NCBI GenBank assembly: GCA_944387035.1
Contig: CALXDJ010000003.1
Span: forward strand, 1-64,000
Direction: 5' to 3'
Length of the DNA: 64,000 bases
Origin: an uncultured Oscillospiraceae bacterium
Lineage (GTDB): Bacteria > Bacillota > Clostridia > Oscillospirales > Oscillospiraceae
A program made the position numbers and the translations under genes. Below are positions 1 to 7,735 of the stretch, piece by piece. The notes under the pieces were generated by a model. It was given only the letters and a program-made list of their open reading frames with translations, did no database searches and had not been told where the DNA came from. The stretch's first letter is position 1; every line of letters begins with the position of its first letter.

Positions 1-1
1 T

Positions 2-75
2 AGCGGGTTTGTGTAAAGGTAGCACAGCAGACTCTGACTCTGTATGTGAGGGTTCGAATCCTTCACCCGCTGCCA
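2..75 (+). tRNA. tRNA-Gln (anticodon CTG)
   Basis: The sequence folds as a full cloverleaf. The acceptor strands AGCGGGT and ACCCGCT pair over seven bases, a G discriminator is followed by an encoded CCA, and the T loop reads TTCGAAT. The anticodon arm CAGA-CTCTGAC-TCTG puts CTG at positions 34-36, which reads the glutamine codon CAG. The window opens inside what may be a longer tRNA cluster. A strong intrinsic terminator follows five bases downstream, so this is the last gene of its transcript. Confidence 0.95.
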
Positions 76-79
76 AAAA

Positions 80-116
80 TGTGGCAAGTTTCAAAAGAAA
101 CTTGCCACATTTTTTA
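80..116 (+). terminator. Intrinsic terminator of tRNA-Gln transcript
   Basis: A 13-bp perfect stem (ATGTGGCAAGTTT with its complement), a loop of about six bases, and a T-run directly after it. It sits right behind the tRNA CCA end. Confidence 0.92.
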
Positions 117-171
117 TTTGAAAAATACTGAGTTTTCCTGAAACGTCTGCGGTATACCATGCTTTTCAAGA

Positions 172-199
172 GAAGCGCTCCCGAATTCGGGAGCGCTTC
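172..199 (-). terminator. Inverted repeat, probable terminator of the minus-strand stalk protein
   Basis: A perfect palindromic stem (GAAGCGCTCCCG pairs with CGGGAGCGCTTC around a short AATT centre) lies about 75 bases beyond the stop of the gene at 275-715. The T-run is weak on both strands, so it may act only as a processing or stabilising hairpin. Confidence 0.5.
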
Positions 200-274
200 C
201 ATTCGATGTCCATGAAATCCTTTGTCGGACCAGTCGGCTTTTTTGAAATTATAAAAACGGAAATCCTCAGGCGC

Positions 275-715
275 TCATTTCACACACTTTTCGCAAGGCT
301 CCAGCCCCATGCCGATGGCAGTAGACAGGGGAACTTCCCAATAAGTGCCGCCATTGCAGTGAGGATCATTGTGGTACTTAGACCCGGTTCTTGTAATGTA
401 AGTAGCCTCCTTTTCTGCTGGGGAGGTGAGGACCACGGTGGCATTGGCACCGTCCCACGATACAGAGAGGCCCAGAGATTCCGCAAGCGCCCGGACTGGC
501 AGATAGTTGGTTCCCTCAAACATGAAGGGTTCCACGGCATTGCCCTTGGCATCCCGGAGATCCAGCTTTTCTCCATCTAAGGTGACACTGATGTTGCGGT
601 ACTCCAGTTCTTTAGTGACTTTGCCGCTGGTGGCCAACGCGGAACCGGTGATACAGACCAGAAGAAGCGTGGTGACCATGCCGGTCATAAAGCTGGAAAG
701 ATGGGTCCTTTTCAT
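275..715 (-). CDS. Secreted protein with copper-amine-oxidase-like stalk domain
   Basis: A protein of 146 residues. Residues 1-29 form a signal peptide (basic KRTH start, hydrophobic core, cleavage near ALATSG), so it is exported. Residues 40-95 match the N-terminal stalk domain seen in many clostridial surface proteins, with the LPVRALAESLGLSVSWD segment typical of that family. The C-terminal 40 residues carry a His/Cys-rich tail (YHNDPHC and PCEKC) resembling the small metal-binding module that often ends such proteins. The start is supported by an AAAGGAGAG ribosome-binding site. It stands alone on the minus strand. Function is not known; a cell-surface or metal-linked role is inference. 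Confidence 0.75.
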   Translation of the reverse strand: MKRTHLSSFMTGMVTTLLLVCITGSALATSGKVTKELEYRNISVTLDGEKLDLRDAKGNAVEPFMFEGTNYLPVRALAESLGLSVSWDGANATVVLTSPAEKEATYITRTGSKYHNDPHCNGGTYWEVPLSTAIGMGLEPCEKCVK

Positions 716-857
716 AATTCTCTCTCCTTTGTGTCAGTCTCTGAATTGTGTAGTTTCCTTTCTCTTAAAAGAAAGGGGAACTTCAAATTGAAAGGTCTGC
801 GGCCACACGTTGCGAAGCTATCAGAGACGGACTTTTTATAAAAATTTTTGTATAATT

Positions 858-886
858 TTGGAAATCGGCCGCAAAATGAGTATATT
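858..886 (+). promoter_or_regulatory. Sigma-A promoter of a short noncoding unit
   Basis: TTGGAA, a 17-bp spacer, then TATATT. No convincing gene lies downstream, only a terminator at 973-1007, so the promoter defines a transcript of about 115 bases. Confidence 0.55.
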
Positions 887-892
887 ACCAAT

Positions 893-1007
893 CAATTTTT
901 GATTCAAGTCGATTCAAACAGCAGGAAGCGCAAACTTGTCTGAGTTCTATATTAAGAGCATTTGCCAGATGAAAAACCTTGGAACCGTATGGTTCCGAGG
1001 TTTTTTC
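893..1007 (+). ncRNA. Candidate small RNA (promoter to terminator, about 115 nt)
   Basis: The stretch between the promoter at 858-886 and a strong terminator ending near 1007 has no convincing coding region. A TTG-initiated frame at 936 has a passable AGGAAG site, but it would run straight through the terminator stem, which argues against translation. The unit is AT-rich in its first half. It matches no RNA family I can recognise by eye. Alternative: the attenuated leader of a gene that has decayed, since 1008-1287 is also empty. Confidence 0.4.
973..1007 (+). terminator. Intrinsic terminator
   Basis: AACCTTGGAACC and GGTTCCGAGGTT form a 12-bp stem (one T-G pair) around GTAT, followed by six T. 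The matching A-run upstream makes it usable on both strands. Confidence 0.85.
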
Positions 1008-1287
1008 GTTGTTTGTGAGTGCTCCAGTTTTTTTCCTGCGCTGCATTCTGCGCAAGGCTGATGCGGCCTATGCCTGTGTTGGAACTCCAAATACACATCG
1101 ACATACGGAGGTTTTTTCACCGGGGAATTTTTGGAAGTCCCGTTACGCGGAGTATGGTGCTGGCTGTCTGGAGTGGATGGAGGCGAGACAAGCGGACCAA
1201 TGGAGTCAGGAAAGCAGGAAGCCGGCCTGTTGGAGCGGCGATAATCCGGGAATTGGTCCGGTATGCTGTGAGGGGTTCGTACAATAT
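1008..1287. other. Intergenic stretch without a recognisable gene
   Basis: Short open frames exist on both strands, but none has a ribosome-binding site with a sensible start or a protein resembling a known family. It may be decayed coding sequence. I see no repeats or further hairpins. Confidence 0.5.
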
Positions 1288-1313
1288 GAAAAAGCCGCCC
1301 CATACGGGGCGGC
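1288..1313 (-). terminator. Intrinsic terminator of the 53-residue minus-strand gene
   Basis: GCCGCCCC, a four-base loop and GGGGCGGC, followed on the minus strand by TTTTT. It sits five bases after the stop codon at 1318. Confidence 0.88.
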
Positions 1314-1317
1314 AGGA

Positions 1318-1479
1318 TTATTCACCAGAGCCAACTTGTTTTCCGTTTTTATAGTAATCCCCCAACTTTTGGAGCATCCCAAGAGAACAGATTTCAATGC
1401 CGGCTTGATCAATCACAGATTGAATTTCAGAGGGGAGGCTGTTCCAATAGGCCTCCATTTTGGGATCTTCATACTTCAT
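1318..1479 (-). CDS. Small hypothetical protein (53 aa)
   Basis: Starting at the ATG at 1479 the product is 53 residues, beginning MKYEDPKMEAYWNSLP. A longer frame begins at 1539, but a GGTGGTGAT ribosome-binding site just before the internal ATG decides the start. The protein is soluble, mixed charge and probably helical. Its middle (residues 10-40) looks like short clostridial hypotheticals with a WNSLP-type opening, but I cannot assign a function. It has its own terminator, which supports expression. No neighbour on the same strand suggests a role. Confidence 0.65.
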   Translation of the reverse strand: MKYEDPKMEAYWNSLPSEIQSVIDQAGIEICSLGMLQKLGDYYKNGKQVGSGE

Positions 1480-1665
1480 ATTTATCACCACCGCTGATAG
1501 TTTGCCCGTTTTGCAGGATTTGATTTTGAAATTTATCAAACGGGTCCGGGCGTGCGGAAGGCGGTTTTTGAAGGGAAACTCCGGGAAACGGCTTCTATAT
1601 TTGCATGATTAAACGATGAGGGTGCGGCAGATGCCAGGGCAGGAAATCTTTTGCAAAGCCTTTGC

Positions 1666-1694
1666 TTGAAAATACGGAAAGTGCGCAGTATACT
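1666..1694 (+). promoter_or_regulatory. Sigma-A promoter of ktrBA
   Basis: TTGAAA, a 17-bp spacer and TATACT, predicting a start near 1702. It falls inside the longest open frame of ktrB, which shows that translation must begin further downstream. Confidence 0.85.
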
Positions 1695-1727
1695 GTTACA
1701 CGAGTACGAGTAAGGGAGGTGAGCGAT

Positions 1728-3050
1728 CTGCGGCGGATACGGCTCAATGCAGTGCAGACCCTGGTGCTGGGGTTTGCATGCTTGATTTTCTTGGGCGGTG
1801 TGTTGCTCTCATTGCCAATTGCATCCCGGGACGGGCAGTGGCTCCCGTTTTTGGATGCACTTTTTACGGCGGCGTCTGCTTCCTGCGTAACAGGCCTGGT
1901 GCTCTATGATACCTGGACCCAGTTCACCTTGTTTGGACAGGCTGTGATTTTGATGCTGATCCAGGTGGGCGGTCTGGGATTTATGACGGTGTCCATTCTG
2001 TTTGCGCTTTTGATGCGGCGGCGGATTGGCCTGCACCAGCGGGCAGTGCTGATGGATACCGTGGGCGCTTTGCAGGTAGGCGGTGTGGTCCGCCTGACCC
2101 GTCGGGCCCTGTTGGTGACAGCGGCATGCGAGGGCGTGGGCGCTCTGGTGCTGATGGCGTGGTTTTGTCCCCGGTACGGATTGGCTCGGGGCATCTGGAT
2201 GGGCCTTTTTCACGCGGTTTCCGCTTTTTGCAACGCGGGGTTTGATCTGCTGGGTACCGGTTCCTCGCTGACCTCCATAGCGGGAGCAGTGGTGCCCAAC
2301 GTAGTATTGATGGCCCTGATCGTCTGCGGCGGTTTGGGCTTTTTGGTCTGGGACGATGTGCTGACCAAAGGATTGCATCCCCGGCGCTGGCGCCTGCACA
2401 GCAAGATTGTCATCACGGCTACGGCAGTGCTGCTGGTGGGCGGCACGGCGGCGTTCTATTTCCTGGAGCGGGACGGCGCGTTTGCTGGTGTTCCGGAGGG
2501 ACAGAAGGTGCTCATGGCGGCGTTTCAGTCCGTCACACCCCGGACGGCGGGCTTCAACACCGTGGACCTCATGGCCCTGTCGGAGAGTGCTACGCTGCTG
2601 ACCATGATGTTGATGTTTGTCGGTGCTGGCTCCGGTTCCACCGGAGGCGGCATCAAAGTGAACACTTTTGCTGTGCTGGTGCTGGAGACACTCTCCCAAA
2701 TCCGGCGCAAGGAAGACGTGAATGTTTTCCGCCGCCGTCTGGACGAGGAGACGATCCACCGGGCCCATGCGTCGGTGACCATGTATACCATGGCGTGCCT
2801 GGTGGGGTGCCTGGTGCTGTGCCTGCAGGGAATTGCCCTGGAGGACGCTTTGTATGAGGCAATTTCCGCGATTGGTACCGTGGGCTTGACCCGGGGGGTG
2901 ACACCGGTCCTTCCGGAACTTTCCAAAGCGGTGATTTTGCTGCTGATGTTTGCCGGCCGTGTGGGCAGTATGTCTGTTGCCATGGCTGTGACCCGGGATC
3001 ATCCCGCACCGCGGGTGCGGAATGTGCCGGAAAAAATTCTCATTGGATAA
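1728..3050 (+). CDS. ktrB: Potassium uptake membrane subunit KtrB (TrkH family)
   Basis: The ion-conducting subunit of a Ktr-type potassium transporter in the cytoplasmic membrane, usually sodium-linked. The four pore loops of the TrkH/KtrB family are all visible, each with its selectivity glycine: SCVTGL, FCNAGFDLL, RTAGFNTVDL and GTVGLTRG. Many hydrophobic helices lie between them. The longest frame opens with TTG at 1662, but a sigma-A promoter lies inside it. The best Shine-Dalgarno (AGGGAGGTG, 1713-1721) sits six bases before a CTG at 1728; a GTG at 1719 is the other candidate. About 440 residues, normal for KtrB. It is followed after 12 bp by ktrA, the regulatory partner, in one operon. 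Confidence 0.93.
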   Translation: MRRIRLNAVQTLVLGFACLIFLGGVLLSLPIASRDGQWLPFLDALFTAASASCVTGLVLYDTWTQFTLFGQAVILMLIQVGGLGFMTVSILFALLMRRRIGLHQRAVLMDTVGALQVGGVVRLTRRALLVTAACEGVGALVLMAWFCPRYGLARGIWMGLFHAVSAFCNAGFDLLGTGSSLTSIAGAVVPNVVLMALIVCGGLGFLVWDDVLTKGLHPRRWRLHSKIVITATAVLLVGGTAAFYFLERDGAFAGVPEGQKVLMAAFQSVTPRTAGFNTVDLMALSESATLLTMMLMFVGAGSGSTGGGIKVNTFAVLVLETLSQIRRKEDVNVFRRRLDEETIHRAHASVTMYTMACLVGCLVLCLQGIALEDALYEAISAIGTVGLTRGVTPVLPELSKAVILLLMFAGRVGSMSVAMAVTRDHPAPRVRNVPEKILIG

Positions 3051-3062
3051 GGAGGAGGCACG

Positions 3063-3713
3063 ATGAAGTCCTTTTTGGTCATCGGCCTGGGCCGGTTTGG
3101 ACGGCACTTGGCGGAAAAGCTCATGGAGTTGGGCAATGAGGTCATGGTGATCGACCAGGATGAGGAGCGGGTGGCCCGTCTGGCGCCGGTGGTAACGGCG
3201 GTGTGCGTGGGTGATTGCCGGGATGAGCAGGTGCTGGCGTCTCTGGGCGTGCGGAATTTCGATGTGTGCTTTGTGTGTGTCCGCGATGACTTTCAGTGCT
3301 CCCTGGAGGCCACGGAAAACCTCAAGGAGCTGGGGGCCAAGTGCATTGTGGCTCGGGCGGACCAGGAAAAGCAGATGAAGTTCCTCTATAAGCTGGGAGC
3401 CGACTATGTGGTCCATACGGAGATGGACATGGCGTTCCGGGTGGCAACCCGGTTTTCCTCCCGGAATGTGTTCGATTACTTCGAACTCACTCCTCGGTAT
3501 GCCATCATTGAAATTGAAACACCCCAGGAGTGGGAGGGCCACACTGTGGCGGAGGTGGATGTGCGCCGGCGCTACAACGTGAACATCCTGGGAATCAAGC
3601 GCGGTGAGGAGATCGTGCCCTTGCTGGACCCGGGTTACCGCTTCCTGCCGGATACTCACCTGATCATTGCGGGCGACAAGGAGTCCGGCCTGCATCTTTC
3701 CAATCAAAAATAA
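3063..3713 (+). CDS. ktrA: Potassium uptake regulatory subunit KtrA/TrkA (RCK protein)
   Basis: A cytoplasmic gating ring protein of 216 residues. It has an N-terminal RCK Rossmann domain (GLGRFG nucleotide-binding motif at residues 8-13, acidic residue ending the second strand in VIDQDEERV) and a C-terminal RCK_C domain from about residue 135. Proteins of this family bind ATP/ADP or NAD and, in some cases, c-di-AMP, and so open or close the KtrB channel. Length and domain order are those of KtrA/KtrC. It follows ktrB by 12 bp with its own GGAGGAGG site, so the two are co-transcribed and presumably co-assembled. Confidence 0.93.
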   Translation: MKSFLVIGLGRFGRHLAEKLMELGNEVMVIDQDEERVARLAPVVTAVCVGDCRDEQVLASLGVRNFDVCFVCVRDDFQCSLEATENLKELGAKCIVARADQEKQMKFLYKLGADYVVHTEMDMAFRVATRFSSRNVFDYFELTPRYAIIEIETPQEWEGHTVAEVDVRRRYNVNILGIKRGEEIVPLLDPGYRFLPDTHLIIAGDKESGLHLSNQK

Positions 3714-3758
3714 AATGAACGGCGCGCGGCGTCCCGAAGGATCGGGGTGCCGCGCGCC
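3708..3758 (-). terminator. Terminator between convergent ktrA and the small minus-strand gene
   Basis: A ten-base stem GGCGCGCGGC with GCCGCGCGCC, extended inward by further pairs. On the minus strand it runs into a T-rich tract (complement of 3708-3719). On the plus strand no T-run follows, so it mainly serves the gene at 3766-3921. Confidence 0.7.
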
Positions 3759-3765
3759 GAGCTCA

Positions 3766-3921
3766 TCATTGGATGTGCTCCTCGCAGAAATTGTCCTGTA
3801 CCAGTGCGGATTCCTCCGGCAGAACCAGAGGAATGGACGTGGGATCGAACAGCGGGCAAATCCGCTTTTCCGGTTCCAGGCGCAGTACCGGCGTGGAATC
3901 GGGACGGACCGGTTTCGGCAT
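3766..3921 (-). CDS. Small hypothetical protein (51 aa)
   Basis: The ATG at 3921 is preceded by GGAGGTGATCCC, close to a perfect anti-Shine-Dalgarno complement at ideal spacing, so translation is very likely. The 51-residue product begins MPKPVRPDSTPVLRLEPEKR, is rich in proline early and acidic at the end (EESALVQDNFCEEHIQ), and has no membrane segment or signal peptide. Two cysteines (ICP and FCE) could bind metal, but nothing else supports that. The gene has its own terminator. I do not recognise the family; it may be a conserved small protein restricted to this bacterial group. Confidence 0.7.
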   Translation of the reverse strand: MPKPVRPDSTPVLRLEPEKRICPLFDPTSIPLVLPEESALVQDNFCEEHIQ

Positions 3922-3974
3922 GGGATCACCTCCGAAAACAGTTTGCGCATTTCGACAAAAATCATGCCGGGGAT

Positions 3975-4003
3975 TTGTCATGGAAGGGGGAGTGTGGTAC
4001 ACT
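3975..4003 (+). promoter_or_regulatory. Sigma-A promoter of thiN
   Basis: TTGTCA, a 17-bp spacer ending TGTGG, then TACACT: an extended -10 (TGn) promoter. It lies 31 bases before the thiN start. Confidence 0.8.
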
Positions 4004-4033
4004 GATAAAAAGAAAACACGGGAGTGAGGACCG

Positions 4034-4672
4034 ATGAAACGCTGTTTTATTTTTGCTGCCGGGACCTTTTACGGCCTGCGCAAGCGGCCGGAAAAGCCGG
4101 AGGATCTGGTGATCGCCGCCGACGCGGGTTACCGTACCTGCCGGGGGCTGGGCATTGTGCCGGACCTGCTGCTGGGGGATTTTGACTCCATGGACCAGCC
4201 CACGGACTTTGCCAATATCCACCGCAGCCCGGTGGAAAAAGACGACACCGACACCATGCTGGCGGTGAAAACCGGACTGGAGCAGGGATGCAGGGAGTTT
4301 CATCTCTATGGCGGCACCGGGGGACGGCGGCTGGACCATACTCTGGCCAATCTCCAAACACTGCTGTACCTGCGGCGCCGGGGTGCCCGGGGTTATCTCT
4401 ATGACAACGATTTTGTCTGGACGGTCATTGAAAACGAGACCATCCGGGTGGACAAAACCGTGGAGTGGGGACTCTTGTCCGTATTTTGCCTGGGAGACCG
4501 GGCCCGGGGCGTGACGGAGAGCGGTGTGCAGTATCCCCTCCGCGATGCTGAGCTGACGGCGGAGTTTCCGCTGGGGGTGAGCAATCACATCCTGGAGCCT
4601 GTGGCCATGGTGGGCGTGGAGGCAGGCACCCTGGCAGTGGGCTGGGAGCTGGAACCGTTGTCCCATGAATAG
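4034..4672 (+). CDS. thiN: Thiamine pyrophosphokinase
   Basis: Transfers pyrophosphate from ATP to thiamine, giving thiamine diphosphate in the cytosol. The 212-residue protein has the family landmarks in order: an early IAADAGYR segment, LLLGDFDSMD near residue 50, KDDTDTMLA near residue 75, GGTGGRRLDHTLANL near residue 98, and a C-terminal beta-rich thiamine-binding domain containing the conserved GVSNHI. The start has a GAGTGAGG site. It stands as a single gene behind its own promoter, whereas in many Firmicutes thiN follows rpe and rsgA. The 30-base leader is too short for a TPP riboswitch and no THI-box is visible, so thiamine control of this gene is not indicated. Confidence 0.93.
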   Translation: MKRCFIFAAGTFYGLRKRPEKPEDLVIAADAGYRTCRGLGIVPDLLLGDFDSMDQPTDFANIHRSPVEKDDTDTMLAVKTGLEQGCREFHLYGGTGGRRLDHTLANLQTLLYLRRRGARGYLYDNDFVWTVIENETIRVDKTVEWGLLSVFCLGDRARGVTESGVQYPLRDAELTAEFPLGVSNHILEPVAMVGVEAGTLAVGWELEPLSHE

Positions 4673-4696
4673 AATAACGAAACCAACAACCTCTGG

Positions 4697-4725
4697 TTGC
4701 GGATGAGCAAAAGGTATTGTATAAT
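4697..4725 (+). promoter_or_regulatory. Sigma-A promoter of the fused xanthine dehydrogenase gene
   Basis: TTGCGG, a 17-bp spacer and TATAAT. The predicted start near 4733 leaves a leader of about 78 bases before the ATG at 4810. Confidence 0.85.
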
Positions 4726-4729
4726 CAAA

Positions 4730-4758
4730 CAAAAAGGTCAACCTTTTCGGGTTGCCCG
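4730..4758 (+). promoter_or_regulatory. Leader with two mutually exclusive hairpins
   Basis: AAAAGG-TCAA-CCTTTT forms one hairpin; its right arm overlaps CAACC-TTTTCG-GGTTG, which forms another. Only one can exist at a time. This is the geometry of a small regulatory leader, but the arms are short (5-6 bp), so chance is possible. It matches no riboswitch I know. Confidence 0.3.
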
Positions 4759-4809
4759 ACGGACCGTGGGACCAGAGTTGGGCACGGCGGCATGGGAGGA
4801 GAAGATTCA

Positions 4810-7358
4810 TGGCAACTTTTACTGTGAACGGCCATACCGTTACCGCGAATCAAAATCAGAAGCTGCTGCGTTTCCTGCGGGACACTCTGCGCCTGACCAG
4901 CGTGAAGGACGGATGCAGCGAGGGTGCCTGCGGCACCTGTACGGTGCTCATTGACGGCAAGCCCACCCGGGCCTGCATTCCCCAGACGGATAAGCTGGAA
5001 GGGAAGCAGATCCTGACCGTGGAGGGCCTGACGGAGTTTGAACAGGAAGTGTTTACTTACGCCTTCGGTGCGGCGGGCGCGGTACAGTGCGGCTTCTGTA
5101 TCCCGGGGATGGTGATGTGCGCCAAGGCGCTGCTGGATCAGAACCCCGCTCCCACCCGGGAGGAGGCGGCCTACGCCATCCGCAATAATATCTGCCGCTG
5201 CACGGGGTACGTGAAGATCATCGACGCGATTTTGCTGGCGGCGGAGGTGTTCCGGGCCGGAGCGGTGCCCCCGGCGCCGGAGGACTGGTCTCTGGGCCAG
5301 CGGGTGCCCCGGGTGGACGTACGGGAAAAGGTCACCGGCACCGGTATCTATCCCGACGACGTGTATCTTGACGGCATGATCTACGCCAGTGCCGTCCGCA
5401 GTGCCTACCCCCGGGCCCGGGTTCTGGCCATCCACACGGAGGAGGCCAAGGCTTTGCCGGGTGTGGTGGGCGTGTTCACTGCTGCCGATATTCCGGGACA
5501 AAACAAGGTGGGCCATCTGAAAAAAGACTGGGACACCATGATCGCCGTGGGGGACATCACCCATTACCTGGGGGATGCCATCTGTATTGTGGCCGCCGAG
5601 GACCCGGAAACGCTGGAGCGGGCCAAGGCCCTGGTCCGGGTGGACTATGAGGAGCTGCCTATGGTCCGCAGTCCCCGGGAGGCCATGCTGCCCGATGCGC
5701 CCCTGGTCCACCGGGACGGCAATCTTCTGGCCCACAAGCACATCCAGCGGGGGAATCCCGCCGAGGCCATTGCCAAGTCCAAACATATTCTGACCCAGCG
5801 CTTTACCACGCCCTGGACGGAGCATGCCTTCCTGGAGCCGGAGTGTGCCGTGGCCTATCCCGATGGGGATGGGGTCATGATCCTCTCCACAGACCAGGGT
5901 GCCTATGATACGCAGCATGAGACCATGGGAATGCTGGGGCTTCCGGCGGAGAAGGTGAAGGTGCGCAACTGCCTGGTGGGCGGCGGCTTCGGCGGCAAGG
6001 AGGATGTGACGGTCCAGCACCACGCTGCCCTGGTGGCGTACCTGACGAAGCGTCCCGTGAAGGTGAAGCTCACCCGGGCGGAGAGTCTGCTGATTCACCC
6101 CAAGCGCCACCCTATGGAGATGGAGTTCTCCATCGGCTGCGACGAAAACGGCATTATCCAGGGCGTGGCGGCGGAGGTCATCGCCGATACCGGCGCTTAC
6201 GCTTCGCTGGGCGGCCCCGTGCTGGAGCGGGCCTGCACCCACGCCGCCGGACCGTATAACTACCAGAATTTTGAGATCGACGGTTGGGCGTACTATACCA
6301 ACAATCCCCCTGCCGGTGCCTTCCGGGGCTTCGGCGTGACGCAGACGTGCTTTTGCATTGAAACGCTGCTCAACCAGATGGCGGACATCGTGGGCATCAG
6401 CCCCTGGGAGATCCGCTACCGCAACGCCATCCGGCCGGGGCAGGAGCTGCCCAACGGCCAGATCGTGGACAATTCCACGGGCCTCGTAGAAACGCTGGAG
6501 GCCGTCAAGCCCTACTACGACCGGGCCAAGTACGTGGGCATTGCCTGTGCCATGAAGAACGCCGGTGTGGGCGTGGGGATTCCGGATACGGGCCGGGTGC
6601 GGCTGGTGATTCAGGAGGGGAAGGTGCACATCTTTGCAGGCGCCTCCTGCATCGGCCAGGGCCTGGGCACGGTCCTTACGCAGATGGTTTGCACCCAGAC
6701 GGGCCTGCCGCCGGAGGCGGTGGTCTATGAGCGCTCCAACACCTATTTTGCGCCGGATTCCGGCACCACATCCGGTTCCCGGCAGACGCTCTTCACCGGT
6801 GAGGCCTGCCGCCGGGCCTGTGAATCCCTTCGGGAAGCAATCAAGGATAAGTCCTTGACAGAGCTGGAAAATGAAGAGTTTTACGGCGAGTACCTTGGCA
6901 AAACGGATCCCCTGGGAGCGCCGGTGCCCAATCCCGTCAGCCACATCGCCTACGGCTATGCCACGCAGATCTGCATCCTCAATGAGGAAGGGAAGATTGA
7001 GCAAATCGTGGCCGCTCACGACGTGGGCAAGGCGGTCAATCCCCTGTCTGTGGAGGGGCAGATCGAAGGCGGCGTGGTCATGAGCATGGGCTATGCCCTG
7101 ACGGAGCGCTATCCGCTCACGGACTGCAAGCCTACGGCCAAGTTCGGCACCCTGGGGCTGTTCCGGGCCAATCAGATCCCGGAGATCACCCCCATTATCG
7201 TGGAGAAGGAGGGGCTCAACGTGGCCTGCGGCGCCATCGGCATCGGGGAGATCACGGCCATTCCCACGGCTCCGGCCATCGCCGACGCCTATTTCCGTTA
7301 TGACGGCCGCCTGCGCACGTCGCTGCCTCTGGAGAATACCCCGTATACCCGTAAGTGA
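4810..7358 (+). CDS. Selenium-dependent-type xanthine dehydrogenase (fused 2Fe-2S and molybdenum domains)
   Basis: An 849-residue molybdenum hydroxylase fused from two modules. Residues 1-150 carry two [2Fe-2S] clusters (C36, C41, C44, C56; then C94, C97, C129, C131). From about residue 165 the large molybdopterin domain follows, with VGGGFGGKE, GAFRGFG and a C-terminal GIGEITAIPTAPA whose glutamate is the likely catalytic base. There is no FAD domain. This fusion and length match the selenium-dependent xanthine dehydrogenase family (related to E. coli XdhD) that hydroxylates purines in anaerobes. Selenium there is a labile ligand, so no in-frame TGA is expected and none is seen. ATG at 4810 is chosen for its GGGAGGAG site. 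A MocA-like gene and xdhABC lie close by. Confidence 0.88.
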
Positions 7359-7372
7359 GGGGGGCGTGTGCC

Positions 7373-7699
7373 GTGGAAGACAGAAAGCGGCTGGTATGGG
7401 GACTCGCTGCCGGATGTGTGATCCCATTGGCATGGGTGCTGTTCTTTGTACTGTGCGGTCAGGCCGCATCAGACGGAGAGGGGATGGGATATCTGGCAGC
7501 AGTGGTAGTGCCGCTGATGTATGGCGGAAGTGCTGCCTGCGTGGTCTGGCTGGCCGGATTGTTCCATCATTGGCGGAGTGCTTCCCGGTGGGAGTGGCTG
7601 CTGGGAATATGGAATCTTGCCGCCTTGCTGTCTGCGGCGCCGATGGTGCTGGGCAGTCTCCCTGCTTTGCTGGGTACATTGTTTGCCATCGGTGGATAA
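7373..7699 (+). CDS. Hypothetical membrane protein (108 aa)
   Basis: A small integral membrane protein with three to four hydrophobic segments (around LAAGCVIPLAWVLFFVLC, YLAAVVVPLMYGGSAACVV, LLGIWNLAALLSAAPMVLG and LPALLGTLF). The frame could start at a GTG overlapping the previous stop (7355), but a GAGGGGGG site nine bases before the GTG at 7373 favours the latter. It directly follows the fused xanthine dehydrogenase and is probably co-transcribed. I do not recognise the family. A link to purine transport is not supported: it is far too small for a purine permease. Confidence 0.7.
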   Translation: MEDRKRLVWGLAAGCVIPLAWVLFFVLCGQAASDGEGMGYLAAVVVPLMYGGSAACVVWLAGLFHHWRSASRWEWLLGIWNLAALLSAAPMVLGSLPALLGTLFAIGG

Positions 7700-7700
7700 C

Positions 7701-7728
7701 AAAACGGGAGCGGTTTACCCGCTCCCGT
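7701..7728 (-). terminator. Terminator of the MocA-like gene
   Basis: ACGGGAGCGG and CCGCTCCCGT pair around a five-base loop; the minus strand continues into TTTTGTT. It separates the convergent genes at 7373-7699 and 7736-8314. Confidence 0.8.
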
Positions 7729-7735
7729 GCCGAGA

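Noticed and set aside
979..1497. A 172-codon plus-strand frame opposite the small gene at 1318-1479
   Set aside because: It begins inside a terminator, has no ribosome-binding site and resembles no protein family.
4003..4034. TPP riboswitch upstream of thiN
   Set aside because: The leader is only about 25-30 bases and lacks the conserved THI-box sequence.
4810..7358. Selenocysteine in the selenium-dependent-type enzyme
   Set aside because: No in-frame TGA and no SECIS-like need; in this family selenium is a labile cofactor ligand, not selenocysteine.
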